A DNA stretch of 64,000 bases, taken from positions 196,429,553 to 196,493,552 of the forward strand of contig CM048552.1 in NCBI GenBank assembly GCA_026413225.1. Direction: 5' to 3'. This document shows, piece by piece, positions 23,401 to 35,850 of the stretch (the first letter of the stretch is position 1; the number at the start of each line of letters is the position of its first letter). Source of the DNA: Otis tarda. Lineage: Eukaryota; Chordata; Aves; Otidiformes; Otididae. Both the position numbers and the translations under genes were made by a program. The notes beneath the pieces were generated by a model. That model did not search any database. It saw only the letters and a list, made by a program, of their open reading frames with translations, and was not told the DNA's origin.

Positions 23401-26400
23401 TAATTTACCTATAGTACTCTCATTACACTCTTTGATGAAACTGAAGTTTAGTTGGTGAGTGTGCTAGGGAAATTCTGAAAAAAAAATTTTTGCTTGCATC
23501 GATGGTAAATTAACAGACTTCATTCTACTCATCCCATATATCTCCAGAAGAAAAATGCTGGAAGTGTTTTGCAAATAATCATGTGACAGTTATAAAAACT
23601 AGTGGTCTTTCCAGAAATTGATGGGGAAATAGGGAAAAAATTGATAATTAAAATATCATGGATGACTGGAGAGTGGCAAGGGCACTATGTCCACATTTTC
23701 TCATGAGTCAGATCCACAAAATCATGATTGTCTGAAAAAAAAATACATATATGCTATTTAGAGCTAAAGATCCATACACAAATAAATGTATGATTCTTGC
23801 TGTTTATATTTGAGCTTAAAAGCCTTTGGGTTATACTTCAGCATTTTTTATTTCATTTTTATGTGTTTTTTATTGTTGTCCCCCACCAGTTCTAGATGGC
23901 TCACACATACTGATGCAGAGCTCTGAAATACTGAAGGTTTCACAATGCCACCTGTTATAGTCATGATTGTAACAGTCTTGCAGAAAAAGTCATACACACC
24001 AACACATATTAATTGTATTTACAGAGAATGAACTTGCCCTGCTGCTTCTGAACAGGCAGATCCGGTGCCTTACAGACATAAGTGTCAGCTGCTCCATTCG
24101 GAACTGGATTTCACCTAAACCCTTCACTCAGTTTTTTAAACAATTCTACCAACAGCCCTTGGCCCCATCAACAAAGCTTAGCACATCAGAGTAAAGGCCA
24201 TTCTTTAACTCCTCATTAAATAAACAATCTATCCCAAATTATTTCCCTGGCCAATTTTGTAAATTCAGGGATGTATTTACTTTAAATCAGGCACCAAATT
24301 TTCTTTCTCAGCTTTTCTTGTTAAGACTTTCCCTCTCTTACAATTCTTGGAAGGTCAATATGTAAGTTACGTACAGCCCTTCTCTCAATGCCTGCCAAGA
24401 AAAGATAGATCAAGTGTTCAGTTATACATATAAAGATACAGCGATGATTCCAGAATAAAACACATATCTTCATTGACTTCTTGGAAATTTACTGACACAG
24501 ACCTCTGGAATAATCAATATTTCACAGAACAGCCAACAGTGAAATAAGCCACAGCTGTAACAGTCAGTTGCAGAAGTTCATATACACTGCAGCCAGATAT
24601 CAGCAAAGAAGAGGGAGTTTTACCCCTCCGTTTTCTACCTGACACCTAAGGCTGCATCTGACCTGCATATTCAGTGTTTTTCTTTTCTTTAGTTCCTTTC
24701 AATGGTAGATTTACGTTTTTTCTTACAATACAATATCAAAGTAATTTGGTTCAGGGATATTTTCCCTGGCAAATCCTTTTTCTATGAAGATTACAAAGAT
24801 AAAATAGAATCTAAAAGGCATGGAACAGGTCTCACATCAGCAATAGCTGTGCAAATAGGAGGTGACTACCTTGTCTTTTAAAATCTTGCGATGAGAGATG
24901 GATAATGTCTATGCTTTCTCTTTCTTCAAATTTCAGACACTCAGATCATTAGTAAACAGGGTGACATTGTATCTGTGCCACAGTGGGTAAGGTTTACAGT
25001 CCATTTTTAGAAATAAATGTCCAGGAATATTGAGTTAATTTACATTTCTTTAAAGGCATATGATCTGAATTGAAGAGTGCAGATGCTAATGATAATAGAA
25101 ATCAAGGAGACTCTTCCTGGAAAGGATGGAAAGTTTTGTCCTCACTAGTGTCCTCACTGTTCTGGATGGCTTTGTTGATTCACTCTTCGTGCCATTCATC
25201 TAGCTAATTGGTAGTTTAAGTATACTTGCAAGCTTTTTATATTTCACAGAAATATTCCTCAAGGGTGCTTACTGGCAAAGAACAAGTTAAGCTGCTAACT
25301 AAAAAGGGAGTGAGGACACATTATCTATGAATGGGCATAATACATCTGGTGAAAATATGTTACAGCTAGAAATGTCAGTAGTCCATTCTACACATTTTTT
25401 TAAATATAGTACAGAATATACACAGATATCAATAACCTATCTACCTATAGATGCAATGTTAAGGATAAAGACAAAGTAAAAAATGCTATCTGACATTAGA
25501 TGTACTATAAACTGTTGTGTTCTCCTACATCAGGGAAAAAGGTGGGGGGCAGGCAGGGAAAGAACGCCCTTGTATTCTGGAGTCACTTACTCTGCTAAAT
25601 CAGAACCTGAACCCTGATAGAGAATGCCTCTCTGATGGCTAAAGGTGTTGTCAGGTCTCCAGGAGGAGTGCTGCACAGCTGTCATGCTATGGGCTTTACC
25701 AAAGGGTGTGCAATGAAGTAGGTCCCCCATGTAATGACACAGGACTTCACAGGGTCATTCTTCTCACAGAAAGTTTGCCAGAAACACATGTGATTCGCTT
25801 TGCATGCTAGTCTTTTACTGACTCTGCTCATGTATTGTCATGCCTTTCAGCCTGGGATGTTTCACAGAAGTCTTGAATTACAGGCATCGGCCTAGTTAAT
25901 GTAACATTGCAAAACATGATTCATAGAGCAAAACTCTAGCCTTAGTCTTTAAATTCTTGATTTAATTGTTACATGATATAGTATGAATGGACCAGCTTTT
26001 CAGAAGGCATAAATTAAAGCAGGATTTAAACCAAATGGGGAGCTGGCCCCCATAACTGGAAGCAATAAAAACCAGGGGGTCCTCATCTAAGCTGGAACAG
26101 ACCAGAGCTGATGTTATGCTGCCGTCTCTCACGCTGTCACTGCACCCACCATAGCAGAGAATTAATAGAATCTCTCTATAGCTGCAGAAATTATTCAGTT
26201 ATTCTACATTTGGGGGCTGGAGGAGTTTAACAGCAAGTGGCCATCAGCATTCATAGTACCTGTAGATTATGGAGAGATTGACAGCTGGAGGATCCTCTCC
26301 TCTGATACTTCAGTCACTGCACAAAACTATGAATTTGAGGATAGACACTGGGTAGATGCTCAGCCGTGGCACTGGAAACCATGCAGCACTCACTGGTAAC

Positions 26401-26589
26401 TGCTACCAACTCAGGGTCACAGCAGTGTGACACCTCATGAGGAGCCAATGCTCTTGCAAGTAAAATTCCTGTGTGTTGTTGGGTTCCCTCACCTCAACAT
26501 GTCATAAAGATCAGATGATACAACTACTCACAGAGTAGAATACATTTATGAAATGCCTGTGAAACTCATAGAGTCATAGCAGGAGAGAG
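23401..26589. other. Unique non-coding DNA
   Basis: No gene, RNA or bounded repeat recognised in about 3.2 kb. Confidence 0.55.
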
Positions 26590-27706
26590 TCATTTGACAC
26601 TGTTCCACACAACATCCTCGTCTCTAAACTGGAGACACATGGATTTGATGAACAGACCACTCAGTGGATAAGGAATTGGCTGGATGGTTGCACTCAAAGA
26701 ATTGCAGTCAACATCTCAGTGTCCAAGTGGAGGCCAGTGATGAGTGGTGTGGGAACAGCTGTCTGATATTGAAGAATTTGAGCTATGTCCTTGAACACCA
26801 CTTGCTCAATAACAAAAAACAGCAATTAGAACAAGATAAGTAAATACCAAAGGCAAAAACAGTAAAGACAAAGTTTAAGGCGCGTGAACAGTATATTGCT
26901 ACCAATTGAATTAGATGATTAAGCGCGTGCATTCCGCGTGTAACTGAGAAAAGATATAAAAGACTTAGGCTGACGGACGATAAAGGTCTCCGGTACACCA
27001 TCCACAGAGTCCGGGCCCTTATTGCAACAGAGTGGTGTTCTTCAGGGGTGTGTATTGGAATCGGTGCTGTTTAACATATTTGTCAGCGCCATGGACAGTG
27101 GGACAATACCAAGCTGTGTGGTGCAGTTGACAAGCTGGAGGGAATGGATGCCATCCAGAGGGACCTTGACAGGCTGCAGAGGTGGGCCAATGCAAACGTC
27201 ATGAAGTTCAACAAGGCCAAGTGCAAGGTCCTGCACATGGGTCAGGGCAATCCAAAGCACAAATACAGGCTGGGCAGAGAATGGATTGAGAGTAGCCCTG
27301 AGGAGAAGGACTTGGGAGTGACGGTGGAAGGGAAGCTTGACATAAGCCAACAGCATGTGCTTGTAGCCCAGAAAGCCAACCGCATCCTGTTCCAGTGTTC
27401 TACCACACTCAAGATGAGGGCAAACTTTTTAGTAGGGCTTTTTGTGACAGGACAAGGGGTAACGGTGTTAAACTAAAAGAAGGTAGATTTAGATTAGACA
27501 TTAGGAAGAAATTTTTTCCAAGTGGAACACTGGCACAGGTTGTCCAGAGAGGTGGTAGATGCCCCATCCTTGGAAATGTTCAAGGCCAGGTTGGACGGGT
27601 CTCTCAGCAGCCTGATCTAGGTGAACATGTTCCTGCTCCTTGCAGAGGGATTGGACTGGATGACCTTTAAAGGTCCTTTCCAACCCTAACTATTCTATGA
27701 TTCTAA
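26590..27706 (+). mobile_element. Decayed CR1, split by a solo LTR
   Basis: The left part (26590-26747) matches CR1 RT from the motif A region (TTTGACACTGTTCCACACAA) to the stretch before motif B. It resumes after the LTR at 27030 with motif B (GTGGTGTTCTTCAGGGGTG). Two internal deletions are visible against other copies. One near 27101 removes about 30 bp, including the codons for the catalytic FADD. The other near 27389 removes roughly 260 bp of thumb/C-terminal coding sequence. The 3' end, TCCAACCCTAAC followed by one and a half ATTCTATG units, closes at about 27706. The copy cannot encode an active RT. An open stretch at 27144-27476 is a remnant of the palm-to-thumb region. Confidence 0.9.
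26748..27029 (+). mobile_element. Solo LTR of an endogenous retrovirus (class II-like)
   Basis: This 282-bp insertion interrupts the CR1. It begins TGTGGGAACAGC and ends TATTGCAACA, so it has TG...CA termini. It is flanked by a perfect 6-bp duplication, GAGTGG at 26742-26747 and at 27030-27035, and removing the insert restores CR1 continuity. A TATAAA at 26955-26960 sits where a U3 promoter would be and sets the plus orientation. A 6-bp target duplication is typical of class II (alpha/beta, ERVK-like) retroviruses. No internal region is present, which is the usual product of recombination between two LTRs. It is younger than the CR1 it sits in. Exact family not identified. Confidence 0.85.
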
Positions 27707-30700
27707 GATAACATGAGTTTAGTGCTTAAGAAGTTGCTAAATATTTTGGTAGGGCAGCGGGATTCTTTTGGTACGTTCTTCTACATGTAAATTGCCTTTT
27801 AAAAGCTGATTCAAACCCAGGCATGTTCAATGCTGTTTCAAACAACAGATAGACTTAACTATTAAGTTGTGAGCTTATTAAAGATGAATAAGAGAGGAAG
27901 ATGAAGGGATGGAAAGCTCACTTGCCAATCGACCTGTGGTAAGAAGACATCCTCAAATCTCTAACCTAAGCTAGCTTTTCTGGATCATCAACACATATGG
28001 TTGCCATACAGCCCATTAACACCCATGGGCTGGGTTTCTAGTGTCCTGGCTGACTGCTGGGGAGATCAGATGGCCTGATCCATATTATACTTCAGGCTGG
28101 AATAACTCAAGGTGCTGGGGTTGACTCTCTCTCATGGTCTACCTGTGAAGCAATCTAGTCTTCATGGAATTTCAAGGGGTGTGGTGAAAATCACAAAAAA
28201 TCCTGTCCATAATACTTTTATTTTGCTTCAAGGCAAATTGTTTGCAAAAACTTTCCTTTTGATTTCTGTTATCCAAATAATTCCAGCTTAAATTGGAACT
28301 CAGCTATTAATCTGATAATGACATGGCTGAGACGTATTCTCTGACGATTGATCTCAAATGACTTACAAGGCTTTACTTTACCTCATTGTCTGCATTCCTT
28401 TCCAGCCAGGAGTTCTGTCAGTTTTTAACACACACACAAAACCCCCTCAAATGTAAGTATTAAGATGATTACTGTGTACCTGGAAATATCCTTTAATTCT
28501 AATTTTGTTTTATTTTATTTTTAGCTTCAAAGCTTTCCCAGGAATGAACACCTGTCTTTCACAACATTATAAGAAATAGTCGGGTACCTCAGATGCTTTG
28601 TTGTGTCAAGTCCTCTAATAGGGACACTGTGAGTATAAGTCACATTTTAATTAATGATCAAAGCAAAGGACACCTGTAAATTTTGGTTCAGTTTCTTCAG
28701 TTCTTTGATATCAGGTTTATCCATTAGAAAAAGACTCCTTTGATGCATATCCTGCTGACACAAGGTATCTTTCATGCCTAGATGCCACGGTGACTGGAGC
28801 CTTACAAATGCCGAAACAGAACAAGATGAAGAGAATACTATGTTTTCTTCCCCCATCTCACATATCAGTTTAAATCTTATCTCTAAAAGCAGCAAAACTC
28901 GCCATCCTGTGCAGTTTTCTGTTACTCCCATGACTCTGACTTCCATTGAAGACTGCAGCTGCTTTAGAAGGTGCCATTAGGAGGTTGTTAGGGTCTGGCC
29001 CTGAGAATTAGTGATAGATCTGTGCAAATCTTGCAGCCTACTCACTGCCCAAACCAGCACTAAGACACGGCTGGGGAAGGAAGGGACAGGGAAATGCCAG
29101 CCCCTGACATTACCTCTGCACTTCGACTGAAAAAAAAAAGAAAAAAAAATGGTGACAAACTCTGGCTTAAATCTGTATTCATTTCTAGGGGAATTGAGAA
29201 AAGGGGTAAAGCATTAGCTCAGCCACCTCCACCATCCAGTGCAAGCAGTGTAACCAGTACAGGAGGGACAAATCCCACACCAAGTGGACATGGTAACACA
29301 CCCTCCTTCACGGAGGGGATGCAGAACCCACTTTCAGGCTTTGCAAGTATTGGAGAGGGAAGGTGAAGGGTGACGGGTCTTGGTTAAACACAAAAATAAT
29401 AACAGAAATATCACACGCCTTCACCTAAAAGACAAGTTTGAAAGCTATTCATCATTTATCACAGGGCTTTCTCACCCAGAAAGGTGGCATGTGGCAAAGA
29501 TCAGTGTGACATGCAGTAATTGAGGATAGATCATATCAGCAACACAGCTACTCAAATAAAGCCAGAGTCAAATCTCTTCCTCAGAAAGTACCTAAGTCCT
29601 GTAGATTAGAAACCCTGAGGTTCAAAACAAGCCTAGAATTTAAGGTGTCTAAATTTTGGAAGGCCTATTTCAAACTAAGTCTGAAGACTCAGAGAATGTC
29701 ATGCAATGATTTAAAAGTAAAGTATGCACAGATATTGATTACAACTAGATGGATTCTTTGCCTAAAATTGCCTATCCAAAAACTAGGTAACTAGCTTAAA
29801 TAAGTCATCCAGGTTTCTGCTACCGTCAAGTGGGAGCAACAAGTACTTTCAGAGTATGATACCCTCTGTCACAGGAAATTATTCACACTCCAGAGGTGCC
29901 TGACTTGATACAGAGAAAATTGAACACTCAGTGACTAGATTTAAGTAAAATGAATCCCATTGCAAAGTAAAATATAAGAAATTTGCAAAAGGAGAATTTA
30001 GCTGAAAAGATTTTTGCCTTTCAGAGGGAAGAAAAAGGATTTTAACTTAGCTCAATCCAGTTTGTCTGCATTTATCTCTCATCTGTTTCTTTAAACTGAG
30101 TTTCAAAGGAAACTACACTCCAAAAGCTGATAAGTAAAATGTTTATCTTCCAGAAATGGGTGATTTTTTGTTTGCTTTCCTACATGAAAACAAATGTGCA
30201 AATCCTTAGTAGAGAAAAGCTTTGACTTATGTCATAGCAAATCCATCAGCATAACTTCACACAAAATAACTCCTGGAAAGGACAAAGATTGTCAGAAACA
30301 CTCCCTCCCACACCATGCAGGTATTAAAGACAGTTTTGAAGGATCTGAAGGGTCAAGGTGAAATATCAAATTCTCAGAAACAGCACTATGAAATCCAACA
30401 TAAAACTTCTGATTATTTCAGTGTCAGAAAACCATCAAATCCAGCCTGAAGAAATACAGGACCATCATATACTTTAGATATCATGTGTTTTGCTGTGTTT
30501 CTGTCTCTGCCTTCAAGGGAATGTACTTTAAAAGGAATAGAGGAGAGAAAAAGGGTAGAAATACCTCTCTACAGATCATATTTGAGAAAGGGGAAAATAA
30601 CCTTGCAATATGTCTTTAGAAAATATTTTCTGCATTCTCTTTCCTTAACTGGAAGATACAGAACTGAACATCTCCCTGTCTAGACCCTCCCTCCTGCAGC

Positions 30701-30764
30701 ACCTCAAGGCTTTGCAGTCATCAGTGGATTTACCTTCCCTGCATCCCTGTTGATGTAGGAAAGT
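27707..30764. other. Unique non-coding DNA
   Basis: No gene supported. The frames (up to 99 codons, for example 28647-28946 minus) have no recognisable domain. Confidence 0.55.
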
Positions 30765-30928
30765 TAATTATCTTTTTTTTTTTACAGATGGACAGATGGA
30801 GAACTGTGACACAGGAAAGATTTAAGTATCTTCCCTAAAGTAACAAAAAAGTCTGAAGTTAAGCCAAAAGCTGAGCCATGTTCCGTTGCATTATAAGCCA
30901 GTAGCCTACTCACTAGACCATTGTTCCT
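30765..30928 (-). mobile_element. MIR-type SINE fossil
   Basis: Read on the plus strand, the order of blocks is that of an inverted MIR: AATTATC, then TTTACAGATGGACAGATGGA, ACACAGGAAAGATTTAAGTA, CTTCCCTAAAGTAAC, AAGCTGAGCC and finally ACTAGACCATTG. On the minus strand the head contains TGGTCTAGTGA, which matches 10 of 11 positions of the polymerase III A box. The B box is worn down. Length and order fit an almost full MIR (amniote core-SINE), probably inserted long before birds arose. Confidence 0.75.
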
Positions 30929-33900
30929 ATTCAGCTTGCCCTAACCTGAATCTTACAGCCAGTAAATTGTGCCTGTTCTTTTGCCAGGAGCTTCAGCAAT
31001 GTTTTGCATAGTTGTTGTCCCTAGACCAACAGACTGCAGACAACACTTTGTAGATATTACTTATTTTGTTGGTAAAGCTACACCTCTGACCAGAGTGGGC
31101 TTAATACCTAAGATGGAGCAGTTAGGAATGTTTCCATGAAACTTTGGGGAAAAATGATTTGTTATAACCAAAAATTTCCATACTGTCTTGCCATGCTCAA
31201 CACAAGTTTTCTGCAGAAGAGCTTATGAACCCTTAGAAGGAATTGCTTTTCAGAGAGATTGCTCGGTTCACAGCCTGCTGGTTGGGGCACTCTCCCGGAG
31301 TGTGATGGGTTTGGTTTGTGTCCCTACTGTGCCTCATACAGACAAAGTTGGTTTTGCACCCCTATGAGCTACTGGCAGATTTGGCATAAGGGTCTCTCGC
31401 TTCTGAGTAAAAATTCTGATGAGTTTCAGGTTCATCAAAGGAAAATTCATAAACGTTTCTAAACCCAAGACACTAATTAGAGGATGGACACAGCGGTGGG
31501 TAATAGAGCTCCCTTATGTCTGCCTCCACAATGAGGCAGGTTTAATCTAGATCTCTAAGGCATTCAGTCTTCCTTTTCCTGGAGAATAAGAGTGTTGGTA
31601 AAGATATTCATACTAACAGTTCAATTTATTCTCTGTTTTGCTAAAAGCCCTGATCTTTCCTTTGTCAGCACTGCACGTACGATGCGCTGCTCCAATCTGC
31701 AGTAACTGAGTAGTTCTTTGGCCAGAAACCCAGGCAGGGAAGAGCAATGATTTTGCTGCAGGGTTGCACACTATCAGCAGTACAGATACAGTTGCGCCAA
31801 GCTTCTCTCTCTCCTCGCAGTGCAGAAGAAGACAGTCCTTCAGTAGCATCCCAGCAGGACTCACACTCCTCACCTTGTATTTGGAGGTCACTGCCTCAGC
31901 AATCTGCTGTAAAATCCCAAGTCCAGAGGCTGATCAGCTACCTGTCTTATTGACTCCAATCGAAGAAAAACCCAAAAATACAAAAGTCAGGATTTCTCAG
32001 AGCAGAGAAAGGAAGTGGGGTCCCAGAAAAGACTCAACCATTTTCTTGTGTAGACCACAGAGGAGCATAAATAAACCCAGTAACAATATTTCTATATGGA
32101 GGCATAGAAATGACACTCAGAGGTGAGGACTTGGCCCCTGCTCTGTTGCAGACACCATGCATGACACAAACTTTATTCCACCCAGACTGACAACAGCCTC
32201 TGTACAGCTTCCAGCAATGTGTTTGCACAGATGGGGTTCAGTCCTTGGAGGGTGCCTCTAGCTGCTGCTGTTGCCTCAAACAACAAGGAGCAAGCATGAA
32301 TTCGTGACCTGGGTCTGCAAATGGATAGTTCTCAGACAAACAAAAATTTTAGCTTTTGAGAGGTTCTGTCCTGAAATACAGAATTCCCCACTTTGGAAGG
32401 AGGGGAGGTGAGCATGGAGAGGACTGGGGAGGGCTGTTAGGGTTTTTTTTCATGTGAATTGTTTTATGTGAACTAGATCTGACTCTCCCATGAAGCAACA
32501 CAGACCTGACAGACATGTAGTTTGTCAGCCATGCCTCTGATAATGACAGAGGTGTTGTTAATTGAAAGAAAGTGTTTTGCAGAACATTAATACCCTCAGA
32601 AGACCTGTACCTGCCCTTCACTGCTCTGGGTAGGGAGGCAGTGCTGAGCAGCTTTGCAGTTACCCCAGTGAAAGCAGAGGTACTAATGTAAACGTGTAAG
32701 TCGGACCATAGCAACGGTGTTAACATATGCATCCTGCAGGGAAAAGGACTGGGGAAATGCTCTGCGAGAACACAGTGTTGATTCAACAATGTGAAATCAA
32801 GCTGATTTTGCTCCCGCAGGGTCTGAGGAAAGGCACGGAGCTGCAGCAGCTGGGAGAGCAAAGACACTCAGTTTCTTCTGACTCCCTTAATCCTGATTTC
32901 TGGCAGTACACCATGGTCTGAGTGATGCATCTGTCCTCCCTCACGGGACACCTTGTTTGCGTGCAGCACCTTAACAGACAGGGGAAGGTTCTGTATTCCC
33001 CTCGCTACACTTGAGTAATCTTGGAAGAATCAGTGACGTAGGGTTTAGAGGCAGTGAGAGTCCAGAAGGATGGCCATGACTTCCATTACATGCTTCAATG
33101 CACATCCCACTAACAAGAATAGGCCATCAAATGTCAACCATCCAGCTCTGACCTTCTGAATTTTAATGTTATTTATAAGCATCCATGTCATTCCCACTAG
33201 CAGGATAAAAAATTTCAGTTAGCTTAAACTACGAATAGACAGTAACTTCTGTTTAAAAAAAAAAAAAGTACTTTCTCAGATATCCAAAATACAACAGATT
33301 CCTGAGATTCTGTCGGAAAGGTGTGTTAAACAATCCAGAAGTGTTATACTATCCAGAAGGATTGATATTCAGCCTGTATCCTGTCTCAAAGAAGTTTGCT
33401 GAAGTAATTTCTGAAAACAGCTCTGCCACAGCCATAACACAATGGACAACTGCGGTCCTGCAGCTCACAGAAATATGAATCAACTGGACAGCAGCCCTCG
33501 GTACCACACACACCTTTTGCACTCTTTCCAGAGTGCTGCTGTTTGCGCACAGCTCCCTTCTTTGGGAGAAAGTGCAGATCATCTGTAACATGGGATGCAG
33601 GACTGTATTTTTTTTTTCGTGTCAGGCTGGTCCTTTCCAGAGGACTGGGAATCATATGTCAAAGCTTTCTATATTGATGAAGAAAATTTTTTGTTTCCTC
33701 TCCCTTTAATAAGATGCTGAGAGTATCTCCACATTAACCATCTTATTTTTCTCATTTTACAATTGTCTTTATTTGTATCAAAAATTCAATTTGTCAACCG
33801 TAAAACTGAGTATAGCTCATGAGCCACAGATCCAGGAGAAAGGGCTTTATCATACCTTCATTTCTGAAATATAGTGCAGACTCTGATCTGAAACTGTAAA

Positions 33901-35234
33901 GGTCAATCTTTAAATAACCGGGTCTTTTGGGATCTGACCTATCCAGGAGCATTTTAGCTTTCACTGGACTTTCTTGTTCAAATTCAGCTCTCTGGAAATA
34001 GAGCTGTGTCCAAGAGTACATCAGCAGGGCAGGACTATTCATAGAATGAGTCAAAATCTGCTTGTCCCAATACTCCTCACATTGTCACCAAAACCAAGGA
34101 CTGCAGCTGTGGATGCTGTTCCCGTGCAGTACTGCAGCACAGCTGGCGTTTCATTCTCTACGCCCTATCATTTAGTCTTACCACATTCAAGACAGGAGGA
34201 AGTCGTACAGCTCCCAGAGCCCTCCCACTCTCCAAACACGAGTTCCCATCCTGCATCAAACACTTGAAACACTGAAGTGGGTAGCTGACCATCAATTTTC
34301 CTGTTTCCATAGAAATAGTTTATTGTTAACTCTGACTTGGATTCTTCCAGGTCTTGACAAAATCTGGGAATGGGATGAATCTATATCCAACATGTATGTG
34401 CAGGAGGTGAGAGGACAGAGATGGTGGAGGAATCGCAGGAAGAAATATTCAGGTTCTCAAGTTATGGGAAGAAGTGGGCATAACAAGCAAGCCTCTTGGA
34501 TCCCAGGTCACTTGTCAAGGACAGCAGGGAACAGCACGGTTTTCTGGAACGCTCACATTTTGGTGGCAAGATGTAGAAGTGGCCAAGAGGTTACAATGTT
34601 TTGCTCTGGGAAAGGGGAAGAGGGATTAATCTCCAGTCCCTGTTTCCTCTCACAACGTCACAGGTATGCCTGAAGAGCAGCATTAACAGCACAGCAAAAG
34701 GATGAGCTATAATTATTCTTAGGTAGGTTGTAGACTTAATTGCCCAGAAAATCATCTGAAAACTCTCTGGACTGTTCACATCTCAAGGCCTAATGATGAA
34801 TGGCCCTTTTGTAGCTTCAACCTGAAGGTCATGCATGAAGTCAGCTAACCATGTTCAAGATGAGGAGACTGCCACTGCCGCGCTTGTACCCTATTCCACT
34901 CCACAGCCTCTAGAGCCCCAGAGAGAAAGCAACAAAAAGCCTGTATCAGTACAAAGCAGAATGCTTTGGTTTGTTGCTAACACTTTACCTATAGTTTTTT
35001 TAAATCTGTTATTGTTTTAGATGAACATACCTGCAAAACATGTTCTCATTTGCAGAGAGTCGCTTTAGTCACTTGGCTGACTCTTCTGGAAAATACATCT
35101 ATTTTTCTGCAAGAGTGGTTTTGCATCCAATAAGTCCTTGGTAGCATGCTTGCCGTGCGTTCTTTGTAAAGCCAGCCCTTAATTGCTAGTTTGTTCATAA
35201 ATATACAGCTAAATGAGGCATACATAGTCTGTGG
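30929..35234. other. Unique non-coding DNA
   Basis: The longest frame is 172 codons on the minus strand (32349-32867), rich in Ser, Leu and Pro and without a recognisable domain. I treat it as chance. A 12-14-nt poly(A) run sits near 33255. No RNA gene seen. Confidence 0.5.
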
Positions 35235-35300
35235 AATCTAGAACCCATTTAAGTCAATGGAAAAACTCCTACTGACTTTTGTCAGCTTTGGAAGGGCCCC
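35235..35300. repeat. Possible fragment of an old palindromic repeat
   Basis: AAGTCAATGG (35251-35260) is followed about 7 nt later by CCTACTGACTT, an imperfect inverted copy that could form a short hairpin. The phrase CCATT-AAGTCAATGG...CC-A-TGACTT resembles a palindromic interspersed repeat I have seen often in reptile and bird DNA. The fragment is short and the assignment weak. Confidence 0.35.
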
Positions 35301-35734
35301 AGCATTATCCTAGTGAGATCTTCCAAGGCTTTGAGCTTCCAAGATTGTCACCATAGTCCAGTCATTACCAAAGAGACTATGAAGATAACCCCAGAAGATT
35401 TGCTATTTTTATTGTTGCCACATTAAGAAAAGCAAAATAAAAAAAAAGAAACACCAGAAATATACTGTGCAAAATTGTAGGTCTAGTCCACATAGAAAGA
35501 TTTCAGAGTAATGAGTGCTTTCTTGCCCTTCATTCAAGGCCAAGATTTACTCAGCAGTTCTTATTGCTATTAAACCAGCAAAACCTAAAGCTTTGCATCA
35601 TTATCAAATGAATTCATCAAAAAGTTTCATATTTTTAAAATCACAAAACCAGACACAATTGTTACCATGCTTCCCTGTGGTCTGCAAGGACAATGAAAAG
35701 AATACCATTGATATAGCCATATTAATTACAGCAG

Positions 35735-35850
35735 AAATGAAGGAACAAAGAAAGAGATAACTTAAGGCTGTAGGCAAAAGTGAGAACTATCCCTATGTCC
35801 CCTGACTCCCAGGTTAATGTGCTAACCACTGAACCTCCCTTTTTCACAAA
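35735..35850 (-). mobile_element. MIR-type / tRNA-derived SINE fossil
   Basis: The plus strand reads AAAGAGATAACTTAAGGCTG, then CTGACTCCCAGGTTAATGTG and CTAACCACTGAACCTCCC. This is the inverted order of the MIR 'cagagaggttaagtaactt ... ctaaccact' blocks. On the minus strand AGGTTCAGTGG fits 10 of 11 A-box positions. The B-box area is decayed. No intact tRNA fold. Confidence 0.6.

Noticed and set aside
32349-32867. 172-codon minus-strand frame, Ser/Leu/Pro-rich
   Set aside because: No domain, signal or neighbouring exon pattern. Length is within chance for 64 kb in six frames.
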